Shown piece by piece: positions 50,980-59,448 of a stretch of 64,000 nt of DNA. The stretch is from Ancylobacter oerskovii (GTDB lineage: Bacteria; Pseudomonadota; Alphaproteobacteria; Rhizobiales; Xanthobacteraceae): assembly GCF_018390555.1 (NCBI RefSeq), contig NZ_JAHBGB010000002.1, positions 496,001-560,000 of the forward strand, in the 5' to 3' direction. Every line of letters starts with the position of its first letter. The first letter of the stretch is position 1. The notes beneath the pieces were generated by a model. That model was not told the origin of the DNA and searched no databases. It saw nothing but the letters and a program-made list of their open reading frames with translations. The translations under genes and the position numbers were made by a program.

Positions 50980-52269
50980 TCATTCGCCGTAGGAGATGCG
51001 GTAGATCGCCCCGGACGTGTCGTCGGATACCAGCAGCGAGCCGTCATTGAGCTGCGCCACCGAGGCCGGGCGGCCGAGATACTCGCCGTTCGGCGTCAGC
51101 CAGCCCTCGGCGAAGGGCTCGCTCTTGCCGGCGGTGCCGTCCTCCTTCACCTCGGTGAACATCACCCGCGCCCCCACCGGCGTGGTGCGGTTCCACGAAC
51201 CGTGCTGCACCGAGAAGACGCCGCCGCGATATTTTTCCGGGAACTGGCTGCCGGTGTAGAAGGTCATGCCGAGATCGGCGGCATGCGCCACCATCTCCAC
51301 CTGCGGCTTCACCGAATCCGCCGGCGGCTCCTTGTCCTTGTATTCGACGGTACGCACCGAGCCGCCGCCATAATAGGGGAAGCCGAAGGTCTGCCCGGCC
51401 TTCTCGGCGCGGTTGAGCTCGCCGGGCGGGATGTCGTCGCCCATGCCGTCGACCTGGTTGTCGGTGAACCAGAGCGTCTTGTCCTTCGGGTTGAAGTCCA
51501 TGCCGACGGAGTTGCGGATACCCCACGCATAGACATTCCGGTTCTTGCCGTCGCGATCCATCTGGACGATGCCGCCGATGCCGACCTTCTTGTAGAGGTC
51601 GTACTTCTCCGGCGCGAACACGTTGAACGGCTGGCCGAGCGTGATGTAGAGCTTGTCGTCCGGCCCGATCCGGCACACCCGGGCGGTGTGGTTGTAGGAT
51701 TCCTCCTCCTTCGGGATGAGGTCGCCCTGCTTCACCACCTGGAAGGCGGCGACATCCGGCCCCTCATAGAAGAATTCGGCCGCCGGGAAGAGCAGCACGC
51801 GATTCTGCTCAGCGACGAACAGGAAACCGTCCTTCGAGAAGCACACCCCATGCGGCAGCTTCATCTGGATCGACGGCGCGAAGGGTTTCACCTCGTCGGC
51901 CACCCGGTCCTTGTCGCGGTCGGTCACTGCCCACACGCGCGACTTGCGGGTACCGACGAACACCACGCCGGCCGACGGGCCCACCGCCATCTCGCGCGCA
52001 TCCGGCACGATGGCATAGAGCTTGATCTTGAACCCGTCGGGCAGCTTGATGCCGGACAGCGTCTTGTTGAAGGCGGCGACGCGCGGCCCGTCCTGCGGCA
52101 CCGTCGGAATTTCCATCGGCGCGCCGGTCGACTGGAAATTCGACAGCTTCTCCAGATTGTCGGTGGCTTGCGCGCTCGCCGCGCTGTGCCCCATAGCCAG
52201 CAGCGCGCCGGCCAGCATCGTCGAGGTCAGCAGCGTGCGCAGGCGCACGCCTGTTGCAGAGGTCGTCAT
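50980..52269 (-). CDS. PQQ-dependent sugar/sorbosone dehydrogenase family protein
   Basis: A 429-residue secreted beta-propeller protein of the sorbosone/glucose dehydrogenase family. A signal peptide (TLLTSTMLAGALLAMGHSAA) is followed by segments typical of the family: KLPDGFKIKLYAIVPDAREM, KLPHGVCFSKDGFLFVAEQN, GQTFGFPYYGGGSVRTVEYK and RPASVAQLNDGSLLVSDDTS. Such periplasmic enzymes oxidise sugars and pass electrons to a cytochrome c, encoded here just downstream. PQQ dependence is inferred from the family. ATG 52269 follows GGGAGGATACTGC. Confidence 0.9.
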   Translation of the reverse strand: MTTSATGVRLRTLLTSTMLAGALLAMGHSAASAQATDNLEKLSNFQSTGAPMEIPTVPQDGPRVAAFNKTLSGIKLPDGFKIKLYAIVPDAREMAVGPSAGVVFVGTRKSRVWAVTDRDKDRVADEVKPFAPSIQMKLPHGVCFSKDGFLFVAEQNRVLLFPAAEFFYEGPDVAAFQVVKQGDLIPKEEESYNHTARVCRIGPDDKLYITLGQPFNVFAPEKYDLYKKVGIGGIVQMDRDGKNRNVYAWGIRNSVGMDFNPKDKTLWFTDNQVDGMGDDIPPGELNRAEKAGQTFGFPYYGGGSVRTVEYKDKEPPADSVKPQVEMVAHAADLGMTFYTGSQFPEKYRGGVFSVQHGSWNRTTPVGARVMFTEVKEDGTAGKSEPFAEGWLTPNGEYLGRPASVAQLNDGSLLVSDDTSGAIYRISYGE

Positions 52270-52595
52270 GCAGTATCCTCCCAGGCATTCGGGCCTCGTT
52301 CGGACCCGTTCCGGCAAGGAGTATTGCCATGCCCACGCGAAAGGAAAGGACATTCTACAACATTTTGACGATGTAATAATTTATACTACATTGCATCGCA
52401 CCATAACAATGAAATACACCCAACGCCGATACTTAAAAACAGGCGAAGATACTCTCTTCCGTTACGGCGGCGCGGAACGGCGGGCGATGGCTGCGGGCGC
52501 GACGGCGGCCTGCTCTCGATGCCCTCATCTCCTGTTAGCGGAAATCTGCTAAGCGGGGAGCACGCCCTATCTCCCCACCCTGGGATCCGACGCGC
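52270..52595. other. divergent intergenic region, AT-rich centre
   Basis: A 326-bp region between the dehydrogenase and TauE/SafE genes. Bases 52345-52440 are much more AT-rich than the window average and contain several TTGACG, TATACT and TTATAC-like motifs. It probably holds both divergent promoters, but no confident hexamer pair could be assigned. I see no gene, although a 46-codon ORF begins near 52410. Confidence 0.6.
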
Positions 52596-53522
52596 GTGAC
52601 CATCTATCTGCCGATCGCCGAACTGCCGGTGAACATCTTCACCCTGCTCGCCCTGGGCATCGCGGTCGGCTTCATCTCCGGCATGTTCGGGGTGGGCGGC
52701 GGCTTCCTGATGACGCCGCTCCTGATCTTCCTCGGCGTCGCCCCGGCGGTGGCGGTGGCGAGCGTGTCGACCCACATGGCGGCCTCGTCGCTGTCCGGCA
52801 CGCTGAACTACCTGCGGCGAAGACTTGTCGACGTGCAGCTGGGATGCGTCCTGCTCGTGGGCGGATTGACGGGCACGCTGACGGGCGTGATCACCTTCAT
52901 GCTGCTGCGCCGCTTCGGCCAGCTCGACCTGTTCATCGCCATCTCCTACATCGCGCTGCTCGGCACGATCGGCACGCTGATGGTGATCGAGAGCCTGAGG
53001 GCGCTGCTGCGCAACTGGCGGGGCGAGCCGGCGCGCATCCGCCGCCCGGGCGCCCATCCCTGGTTCCTGCGCATGCCGTTCAAGATGCGGTTCCGGCAGT
53101 CGCGCATCTATGTCTCGATCATCCCGGTCCTCGCCATCGGCTTTGCCATCGGCTTCCTCGGCGCCTTGATGGGCATTGGTGGCGGCTTTCTGCTGGTACC
53201 GGCGCTCATCTATCTCCTGCGGGTACCGACGCTGACCTCGGTCGCCACCTCGCTCATGCTCACCCTCGTCACCATGGCGGCGGCGATCGTCATGCACGCG
53301 GTGCTCAACCAGACGGTGGACGCGGTGCTCGGCCTGGTACTGATGGTAGGCGGCACCATCGGCGCCCAGTTCGGCGCCCGCGCCGGCCAGGCGATGAAGG
53401 CGGAGAACCTGCGCCTTCTGCTCGGCCTCCTGGTGCTGGGCGTCGGCCTCAGGGTCGCCATCGACCAGATCCGGCAGCCGGCCGACCTCTACGCCGTAAC
53501 CCTCGACGAGGCGAACCGGTGA
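52596..53522 (+). CDS. TauE/SafE family sulfite/anion exporter
   Basis: A 308-residue TauE/SafE (TSUP) transporter, starting with GTG 52596. About eight membrane segments are seen; LLALGIAVGFISGMFGVGGG is the classic Gly-rich first-repeat motif, and AIGFAIGFLGALMGIGGGFL the second. TSUP proteins transport sulfite, sulfoacetate or related anions. It overlaps the TIGR02186 gene by 4 bp, a recurrent pair in Rhizobiales. Confidence 0.92.
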   Translation: MTIYLPIAELPVNIFTLLALGIAVGFISGMFGVGGGFLMTPLLIFLGVAPAVAVASVSTHMAASSLSGTLNYLRRRLVDVQLGCVLLVGGLTGTLTGVITFMLLRRFGQLDLFIAISYIALLGTIGTLMVIESLRALLRNWRGEPARIRRPGAHPWFLRMPFKMRFRQSRIYVSIIPVLAIGFAIGFLGALMGIGGGFLLVPALIYLLRVPTLTSVATSLMLTLVTMAAAIVMHAVLNQTVDAVLGLVLMVGGTIGAQFGARAGQAMKAENLRLLLGLLVLGVGLRVAIDQIRQPADLYAVTLDEANR

Positions 53523-54301
53523 GGCCCGCCCACCTCATCGCCCTGCTCGGGCTTCTCGCCCTCGGCCTCGCGCCCGCCGCGGCGCAGAATGAGACGGCCG
53601 AGCGCCAGGGCCTCGTCCTGTCGCTGTCCAAGGCGCGGGTGACGATCACCTCCAGCTTTTCCGGCGACAGCATCGTGCTGTTCGGCGTCGTCCCCGAGGA
53701 TGTCGTGGACGCACCGGATGTCGTGGTCAGCGTGCGCGGCCCCAACCAGAGCTTCATCACCTGGAAGAAGGAACGCCGCTTCGGCCTGTGGACCAATGTC
53801 GAGAGCCGTTCCTTCCTCGCCGCCCCCTCCTATCTCGCCGTCTTGAGCAACCGGCCCCCGGCGGAGATGGCGGATGCCGAGACGCTCCGCCAGGAGCAGG
53901 CCGGCTTCACCAATAACCGCCTGCTCCAGCGCGTCGGCACCGATTATGCCGATGTCGTGCCGGGCGATCCGTTCCGGCAGGCCTTCCTGCGGGTGAAGCA
54001 GTCGCAGGGCCTCTATTTCGAGCGCACCGACGCGGTGGAGTTCATCGCCCCGCACGTCTTCCGCACGGTGATACCCATTCCCGGCACCGCGCCGATCGGC
54101 GTCTACGAGGTGCAGGTCAAGCTGTTCGCGAAGGGCGAACGCGTCGCCAGCGGCCGGCTGGCGCTGGAGGTGGCGAAGATCGATTTCGAGCAATCGGTGG
54201 CCACCGCCGCGCAGGACCACGCGCTGCTCTACGGCCTCGCCACCATGCTCGGCGCCCTCGCGGTCGGCTTCGTCGCCAATGTCGTGTTCCGGCGCGACTG
54301 A
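53519..54301 (+). CDS. TIGR02186 family protein
   Basis: A 260-residue protein with an N-terminal signal-like segment (LIALLGLLALGLAPAAAQNE), a beta-rich extracytoplasmic domain (VVSVRGPNQSFITWKKERRF, GLWTNVESRSFLAAPSYLAV) and a C-terminal membrane segment (LATMLGALAVGFVANVVFRR). TIGR02186 proteins regularly pair with a TSUP transporter, and a substrate-binding or partner role is inferred. The start GTG 53519 forms GTGA with the transporter stop. Confidence 0.9.
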   Translation: MRPAHLIALLGLLALGLAPAAAQNETAERQGLVLSLSKARVTITSSFSGDSIVLFGVVPEDVVDAPDVVVSVRGPNQSFITWKKERRFGLWTNVESRSFLAAPSYLAVLSNRPPAEMADAETLRQEQAGFTNNRLLQRVGTDYADVVPGDPFRQAFLRVKQSQGLYFERTDAVEFIAPHVFRTVIPIPGTAPIGVYEVQVKLFAKGERVASGRLALEVAKIDFEQSVATAAQDHALLYGLATMLGALAVGFVANVVFRRD

Positions 54302-54319
54302 AGATCCCCGCGCGGCGTT

Positions 54320-55750
54320 CTACACCACCGGCTCCGGCGCATAGGCGACGCCAGCCGTCTCCAGCGCCCGCGCCGCCCGCAGCGCGACATCCTCCCGCCA
54401 GGGGGCTGCGATCAGCTGCACGCCGATCGGCAGCGGCCCGCCGCCGGGGATCGGCGCCGCCGCCACCGGCAGGCCGATGAAGGAGATGGGCTGGGTGTAG
54501 ATGCCGATATTCGGCCGCACCAGCATCTCCCGGCCATCGAGCACGAAGGTCGCCTGCCCGCTCCGCGGCGCCGGCACCGGCGTCGACGGCGCGACCAGCA
54601 CGTCGAACTGCGAGAACAGCTCCAGCGCCCGGTCGCGGAACCAGCGGCGGAAATTCTGCGCCTTGACGACCATGGCGGCCGGCAGCGCCGCGCCGGCGAG
54701 AAGCCGCTCGCGCACCGCCGGGTCGAAATCGGCCGGCCGGTCGCGCAGCCGGTCGCGGTGCAGCGCCGCGCCCTCCGCCATGGTGATGAGATAGGCGCTC
54801 GCCCGCGCCCGCTCGACCTCCGGCAGTTCGACCGTCCGTTCCGCACCCAGCGCCGCAGCCGCGCGGGCCACCGCGTCATAGGCCTGGGGCGTACCCTGCC
54901 GGGCGAACCAGCCCCCGAGAATGCCGACGCGCAGGCCGTCGGCGCCGCGCTCCAGCTCCGGCAGCGCCGGCAAGGCCTCGATATCGGCAAGCGCCGGGTC
55001 GTCCGCATCCGGCCCCACAAGCGCGTCATAGGTGGCGGCGAGGTCGGCGACGTTGCGGGCGAAAGGACCGAGATGGTCGAGGCTCGCCACGAACGGAAAG
55101 CTGCGCGCCCGCGACAGCCGCCCATAGGTCGGCTTCAGCCCGAAGATGCCGCAGAAGGAGGACGGCACCCGTATCGACCCGTTGGTGTCGGAGCCGAGCG
55201 ACAGCGGCACCAGCCTGCCCCCCACCGCCGCCCCCGAGCCGCCGGAAGAGCCTCCCGACATGTGGCCGAGGTCGTGAGGGTTGCGGGAATGGCCGGCATG
55301 CAGGTTCTCGCCGGTGAAATCATAGGCATATTCGCCCATATTGAGCGCGCCGAGGCACACCGCCCCCGCCGCGCGCAGGCGCTCCACCAGCGTCGCATCC
55401 CGGTCCGCCGCCGGCCGGTCCGCATTGATCTTCGAGCCGGCCAGCGTCGGCAATCCCTTGAGGTCGAACAGGTTCTTGACCGCATAGGGCACGCCGGCGA
55501 GCGGGCCGGGCGCGGCGCCCGCCGCCCGGGCGGCATCCACCGCATCGGCCTCGGCGAGGGCACGCACCGCGGTGACATGGGTAAAGGCGTTGAGCTTCGG
55601 ATCCACCGCGGCGATCCGCTCCAGCGCCGCCTCGCATATGGCGCGGGCGGAGACGCGGCCGGCGCGCACCGCCGCGGCGATGGCAAGCGCCGGCCCAGCG
55701 GCGAGATCGGCGATGGTGGTCGGCGACGGTTCGGTCACGGGAGCGCTCAT
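54320..55750 (-). CDS. AtzE-like amidase (amidase signature family)
   Basis: A 476-residue amidase-signature enzyme. The catalytic Lys is in GVPYAVKNLFDLKG, the cis-Ser in HMSGGSSGGSGAAVGG, and the nucleophilic Ser in GSDTNGSIRVPSSFCG, with the canonical GLKPTYGRLSR afterwards. Similarity and the coupled downstream partner point to the AtzE group, which hydrolyses 1-carboxybiuret after cyanuric acid opening. No AtzD or AtzH gene is in the window, so another ureide or amide substrate is equally possible. It overlaps the upstream small gene by 4 bp. Confidence 0.88.
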   Translation of the reverse strand: MSAPVTEPSPTTIADLAAGPALAIAAAVRAGRVSARAICEAALERIAAVDPKLNAFTHVTAVRALAEADAVDAARAAGAAPGPLAGVPYAVKNLFDLKGLPTLAGSKINADRPAADRDATLVERLRAAGAVCLGALNMGEYAYDFTGENLHAGHSRNPHDLGHMSGGSSGGSGAAVGGRLVPLSLGSDTNGSIRVPSSFCGIFGLKPTYGRLSRARSFPFVASLDHLGPFARNVADLAATYDALVGPDADDPALADIEALPALPELERGADGLRVGILGGWFARQGTPQAYDAVARAAAALGAERTVELPEVERARASAYLITMAEGAALHRDRLRDRPADFDPAVRERLLAGAALPAAMVVKAQNFRRWFRDRALELFSQFDVLVAPSTPVPAPRSGQATFVLDGREMLVRPNIGIYTQPISFIGLPVAAAPIPGGGPLPIGVQLIAAPWREDVALRAARALETAGVAYAPEPVV

Positions 55751-55950
55751 GGACGGTAGACCGGCGCCGGCTCCGCCTCGTCGGGGAGCGGGAAGTCGAG
55801 CACCAGGGCGCCCATCTGCAGCGCGGTCTCGAGGTGCAGGAGCACCCTCGGCCGCAGCTCCGGCTCCAGCGGCAGGCCGGCCAGCGCCAGCGCCGCATCG
55901 AGATAGGCCCCTGCTTGGCCCGGCATGCCGCCGGCCTGTTGATCCGTCAC
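55747..55950 (-). CDS. AtzG-like DUF4089 protein
   Basis: A 67-residue protein starting at GTG 55950 with AGGGAGG just upstream: AGAYLDAALALAGLPLEPEL, then RPRVLLHLETALQMGALVLD. DUF4089 proteins such as AtzG bind and stabilise AtzE-type amidases. Here the coding region overlaps the amidase gene ATG, supporting a complex. Length is that of the family. Confidence 0.85.
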   Translation of the reverse strand: MTDQQAGGMPGQAGAYLDAALALAGLPLEPELRPRVLLHLETALQMGALVLDFPLPDEAEPAPVYRP

Positions 55951-56162
55951 ATCGTCCTCCCTGGCACCGCGGCCGCCGGGCACCGCATCGGGGATATCGC
56001 CCCTCGCCCTCCGACCGGTGCCGTCCAATTCAGGAAACGTGCCATGCCGACCCGGGACAGAGGAGGCCAAACCCGGCAGCTATCCCAAGGATTTTGCTCG
56101 GCAGCGCTTGCCGGCCTTGCAAAGCGGCACTCGCCCGATTAGGTTCCGCGCCATTCTGGCAT

Positions 56163-56239
56163 GCAGGTGTAGCTCAGTTGGTTAGAGCGCCGGTCTGTGG
56201 AACCGGAGGTCGGTGGTTCAAGTCCACCCACCTGTACCA
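56163..56239 (+). tRNA. tRNA-His (anticodon GTG)
   Basis: A 77-base cloverleaf with CCA encoded. The anticodon loop CTGTGGA lies on a CCGGT/ACCGG stem (GTG anticodon), the T arm is GGTGG-TTCAAGT-CCACC, and the D arm is GCTC...GAGC. The acceptor stem is GCAGGTG/CACCTGT with G-U at the end and A at position 73 (ACCA). No extra 5' G is encoded opposite C73, in contrast to most bacteria; alphaproteobacteria are known to use this variant with a special HisRS. Confidence 0.97.
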
Positions 56240-56688
56240 TGAATAATGCCAAGGATATCAATCCTTTATCACAAGACGGCCACCATGAGCCGGCGGCTCT
56301 GGCGCGAAAGCCGGCTTCCGCGCCGATCGTTGTTTTTCAACGCCTTCCCGCGCCTTGCCAGCATCCCTGCAACACGGATGTGCGATGTTCGCGGCGTTCC
56401 GCAGCGGCGTAGCGACCGCGCCTCCATCTGACGCATCATGAGGGCATGGAAGGGCAGCCCCTGGAGCGTAGCCTGCCATCCGCTCGGCCACGGCCCTCAA
56501 GGCGGCGCCTTCTCCTCGACACCGACCGTGCAGGCGCCGCCCCCCCGCACCCGGCAGCGTGACCAGCCGCCGACAGGTCGAGCCAGCAGATATCGCCGCC
56601 ATCCTCGGATGCGAGCGGCTGTCGCGTAAGTCTCGACATTCGCATGACGCTGCGTCATGTTTCTCCGGCATGTGCATTGGGGGCTGTG
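56240..56688. other. 449-bp region downstream of tRNA-His without a convincing gene
   Basis: Short ORFs on both strands have poor composition and no ribosome-binding sites. No duplicate of the tRNA 3' end could be found by eye, so an integration site is not supported. G+C is slightly lower than in housekeeping parts. Confidence 0.55.
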
Positions 56689-57228
56689 ATGCGGTGCGTT
56701 GCTTGGGCCTTGGCAGTGGTCGCGGTCGGATGCGGCGAGGCATCTGCGCAGGACAGCCCACCCAAGCGACGCTTTGACGCCACGGGCGGGATCGTCTTCA
56801 CATGCAGCCCCGCCACGGGAATCGCATGGACGGGGAAGGCCTGTAGCGAGTTGAGCAGCGACTTCAAGAAGCGGGCGCAGGCGGCCGGCCTCAACTTTAC
56901 CGAGGTCATGATCACAGCCGACTTCAAGACCAAGAGGTTCCCCGTTTCCGATGCGTTCAACCAGGACAGGGCGGTGCGCGTCTTCTGGTTCATGCACGCC
57001 GCGTCGGGCCCGTCCGGCCCCATGAGCGCCAAATTGATGAGCAATGTCGTTTTCGAGCCGACGTCGGCCGACATACCCAACGTCGTTCCCGGGCAGCGGA
57101 TACCGATAAACTTCTACACTCAATCGGTCTCGCTCGATCCCGGCGCCACTCATGCGGATGCCCGGCCCTACCTGAAGCAGATCACCGACGCCTTTTTCCA
57201 ATCGGGCGAGATGGCCCTGCCGAAGTGA
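56689..57228 (+). CDS. secreted hypothetical protein (possible lipoprotein)
   Basis: A 179-residue protein. The N-terminus MRCVAWALAVVAVGCGEASA is a signal peptide with a Cys in a lipobox-like VAVGC. The mature region has TGGIVFTCSPATGIAWTGKA, a Cys-containing helix, and VFWFMHAASGPSGPMSAKLM. No recognisable domain. ATG 56689 was chosen as it gives a canonical signal peptide and has GGGGG upstream; a longer version starts at 56644. It is followed by a small HTH gene. Confidence 0.65.
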   Translation: MRCVAWALAVVAVGCGEASAQDSPPKRRFDATGGIVFTCSPATGIAWTGKACSELSSDFKKRAQAAGLNFTEVMITADFKTKRFPVSDAFNQDRAVRVFWFMHAASGPSGPMSAKLMSNVVFEPTSADIPNVVPGQRIPINFYTQSVSLDPGATHADARPYLKQITDAFFQSGEMALPK

Positions 57229-57318
57229 GGGAAAGCGGCGCCGGACGGCTGCCCGTGCTGGCCCGTGCGTGATCGTGCTGCTACTTCATCGCCCTCACGC
57301 CTGCCGGAGTTCCGCGCG

Positions 57319-57687
57319 ATGACACCCGAAGACTTCAAAGCCGCCCTGGACACCCTTGGCCTTTCGCCCGCTGCCATCGCGAAAATGCTGGGCGTCGACG
57401 TCCGCACGGCCCGCCGGTGGGCGACGGGCGGCAAGGGCATTCCCGATACCGTGGCCGCCCAGGTCGCCGACCTGTTGACGAACGGCATCACCCCGGAGGC
57501 GCGGGTGAAATCGCCGGCTGCCGATGCGGTGATGGCCTTCCTGTGGGTTCGGCGGCAGGGCGACCAGGAATGGACCGTCGCGGAACATGACCGCGTCGCC
57601 GACTTCTATTATCTGCCAGGGCGCATCGAACGCTATGTGGCGTCGGAACTGGTCCTCGGCCCCGCGATCGAGGTGCCGGGGCTCTGA
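57319..57687 (+). CDS. small helix-turn-helix protein
   Basis: A 122-residue protein. An N-terminal HTH (FKAALDTLGLSPAAIAKMLG, then VDVRTARRWATGGKGIPDTV) resembles the Cro/C1-like or transposase-like domain found in small antitoxin-type regulators. The C-terminal part (ADAVMAFLWVRRQGDQEWTV, then DFYYLPGRIERYVASELVLG) is unknown. ATG 57319 has GGAG upstream. It overlaps the weak ORF on the other strand. It could regulate a neighbouring gene. Confidence 0.7.
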   Translation: MTPEDFKAALDTLGLSPAAIAKMLGVDVRTARRWATGGKGIPDTVAAQVADLLTNGITPEARVKSPAADAVMAFLWVRRQGDQEWTVAEHDRVADFYYLPGRIERYVASELVLGPAIEVPGL

Positions 57688-58088
57688 CGGCCCGAACCGT
57701 CATGCCACCTCGCGGCATCCACCAGGCTCGCCGGATCCGCGACGTGGAAATGGCGAGCGCCGCCCGATGCCGGGGTCACTCTACGCAACCGCACTAGGTT
57801 GCGGCGGCGCTCTTCATCGAACAGGGCGTCGTTCTCAAGAAGATCCAGGCGTTCATCGGTCGCTCGTCGATCCGAAGGACCTTTGACCTCGGCAGTGCCC
57901 TGTTCCTGTCGGAGACGAACGATTGCCACGCCGCGCTCTCGCACGACGAGCAGGCGGCGAATGGCGGCATATGCCCCCGGATGTGAACTGAGCCGTCCGA
58001 GATCCATTTCGCACATGCGAGCTTTAGACAGCGCCTGCTGTACCGCCTCCTGGCTCGATGGCAATGAAACCATAGAGAGAAACAACAA
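57633..58088 (-). CDS. weak hypothetical ORF (151 aa)
   Basis: A 151-codon frame with a plausible helical composition (AAIRRLLVVRERGVAIVRLR, then DERLDLLENDALFDEERRRN). The C-terminal part overlaps the HTH gene by 55 bp on the other strand, and no ribosome-binding site is clear. It may start at an internal ATG (58016). No family was recognised. The opposing frame on the plus strand is Ser/Arg-rich and likely a shadow. Confidence 0.3.
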   Translation of the reverse strand: MLFLSMVSLPSSQEAVQQALSKARMCEMDLGRLSSHPGAYAAIRRLLVVRERGVAIVRLRQEQGTAEVKGPSDRRATDERLDLLENDALFDEERRRNLVRLRRVTPASGGARHFHVADPASLVDAARWHDGSGRQSPGTSIAGPRTSSDAT

Positions 58089-58129
58089 GCTCCCGAGGTG
58101 GCGGAATCGTTCGCGCCAACGGCTGAATC

Positions 58130-58371
58130 ACTAATCTGCCTTCTGCTGCCGGGTCAGATTATGCTGCGCTAGCGCACTAATCGAATTTCCATCATGACGC
58201 TTACATATGATTATAAAATTGAAATAACCTCGTATTATTATTTTGCAATCTGGAATCGTCTTGCGGAACGAACCCGATGCATTAAAGTTCGGAATGCTTT
58301 CGGTTTTTTGTTCCGACTTTAGTCGGAACTGGTCGGCATAGCCGCCATCCATCTATTTATGAGGGGAAGTC
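58130..58371. promoter_or_regulatory. AT-rich upstream region of the Hint-domain gene with palindrome
   Basis: The 242 bp are close to 50% A+T, and 58195-58260 is much higher, in contrast with about 30% elsewhere. TTCCGAC-TTTA-GTCGGAA (58311-58328) is a perfect 7-bp palindrome 43 bp before the gene. AT-rich DNA is a hallmark of silenced or acquired genes and could be a target of MucR or H-NS-like proteins (inference). Confidence 0.6.
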
Positions 58372-59253
58372 ATGGCCACGTATGATTTCGAATATTATTA
58401 CGGCGTCAGCGCGCCGGCCGGGAACGTCAACACGGTCAATGCAGAATCCGCGTCCATCACGATCGACGACGGCGATACGCTCGAGCCGGGGGAAGTCATC
58501 ACCGTCACCTTCACCGACGGTTCCACGACCAGCGTGACGTATCAGGGCATTTCCGATGCCGGAGAGCCCTATTTCACCAGCATCCCGGGCAATCAGTATT
58601 ATTTCGCCTCCAATACGGTCTATTCCACGCAGCCTCCCGGCAGCGCGCCCGAGATGAACGTGGAAGACTTCTTCTGCTTCCTCTCCGGCACGATGATCGC
58701 GACGCCGACCGGCGACGTGGCGGTCGAGGATCTCGCCATCGGTGATCTGGTGCTGACCGCGACCGGCGTCGCGGTACCGGTGAAGTGGATCGGCATGCAG
58801 ACGGTCGTCAGCCGGTTCGGCATGCCGGAACGGCGGCGGCCGGTGCTCGTCTCGGCCGGTGCGCTCGGCGCCGACCTGCCGGCGCGCGACCTGAAGCTCA
58901 CCGCCGACCACGCCCTGCTGCTGGACGGCGTCCTCGTCCAGGCTGGCGCGCTGGTGAACCAGACCACGATCCGCCACATGACGACGGCCGAGCTCGGCGC
59001 GCGCTTCACGGTCTATCATGTGGAGCTCGAGAACCATGAGCTGGTCCTCGCCGAGGGCGTGGCCGCCGAGACCTTCGTCGACAATGTCAGCCGTCGCCGC
59101 TTCGACAACTACGCCGAGTTCGAGGCGCTCTACGGCACCGAACGCCAGGGCACCGGCGAGATGGACCTGCCGCGGGTGAAGTCGGCCCGCCAGCTGCCCA
59201 TCGAGATCCGGGCGCGGATCACCGCCGGCGCGGAGGCATCGGCGGCGGCGTGA
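58372..59253 (+). CDS. Hint-domain (Hedgehog/intein-like) protein
   Basis: A 293-residue protein. Residues 1-100 are an acidic, Thr/Ser-rich beta domain. The Hint_2 module begins at Cys102 (FCFLSGTMIATPTGDVAVED), continues with VLTATGVAVPVKWIG, the block RDLKLTADHALLLDGVLVQA (His180), and ends with YHVELENHELVLAEGVAAET (His222). Hint modules self-cleave or modify; in alphaproteobacteria many sit at the C-terminus of secreted or RTX-like proteins. No extein follows, so the Hint is C-terminal. No signal peptide is present. A non-classical secretion or autoprocessing role is inference. Confidence 0.88.
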   Translation: MATYDFEYYYGVSAPAGNVNTVNAESASITIDDGDTLEPGEVITVTFTDGSTTSVTYQGISDAGEPYFTSIPGNQYYFASNTVYSTQPPGSAPEMNVEDFFCFLSGTMIATPTGDVAVEDLAIGDLVLTATGVAVPVKWIGMQTVVSRFGMPERRRPVLVSAGALGADLPARDLKLTADHALLLDGVLVQAGALVNQTTIRHMTTAELGARFTVYHVELENHELVLAEGVAAETFVDNVSRRRFDNYAEFEALYGTERQGTGEMDLPRVKSARQLPIEIRARITAGAEASAAA

Positions 59254-59448
59254 GCCCTGCCGGCCTGTCGAGCCTGAGCGTCAGGAACCCGGTCGCGGGC
59301 TCCTGACGCAGCAGGGCACGTCGCCCGCTGTCGCGAAGTGGCGCCAACCGCCGGCCCGGATGGACGCGAACACGCGCAATTTACTGTTCTTCCATGTAAG
59401 TGCGACGATGATCGTCGCGAAAGCGGCAGTTGTCGGCGAGGCAAAACG

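Noticed and set aside
52404-52552. 46-codon ORF in the divergent region before TauE/SafE
   Set aside because: No ribosome-binding site and Ala/Arg-rich C-terminus; likely noncoding.
56163-56400. tRNA-His as an integration (att) site for an island to its right
   Set aside because: No repeat of the tRNA 3' end and no integrase were seen in the window.
56246-56431. 61-codon ORF after tRNA-His
   Set aside because: No ribosome-binding site, no resemblance to known proteins, overlaps an equally plausible opposite ORF.
57799-58134. Plus-strand 111-residue ORF
   Set aside because: Ser/Arg-rich composition indicates a shadow frame.
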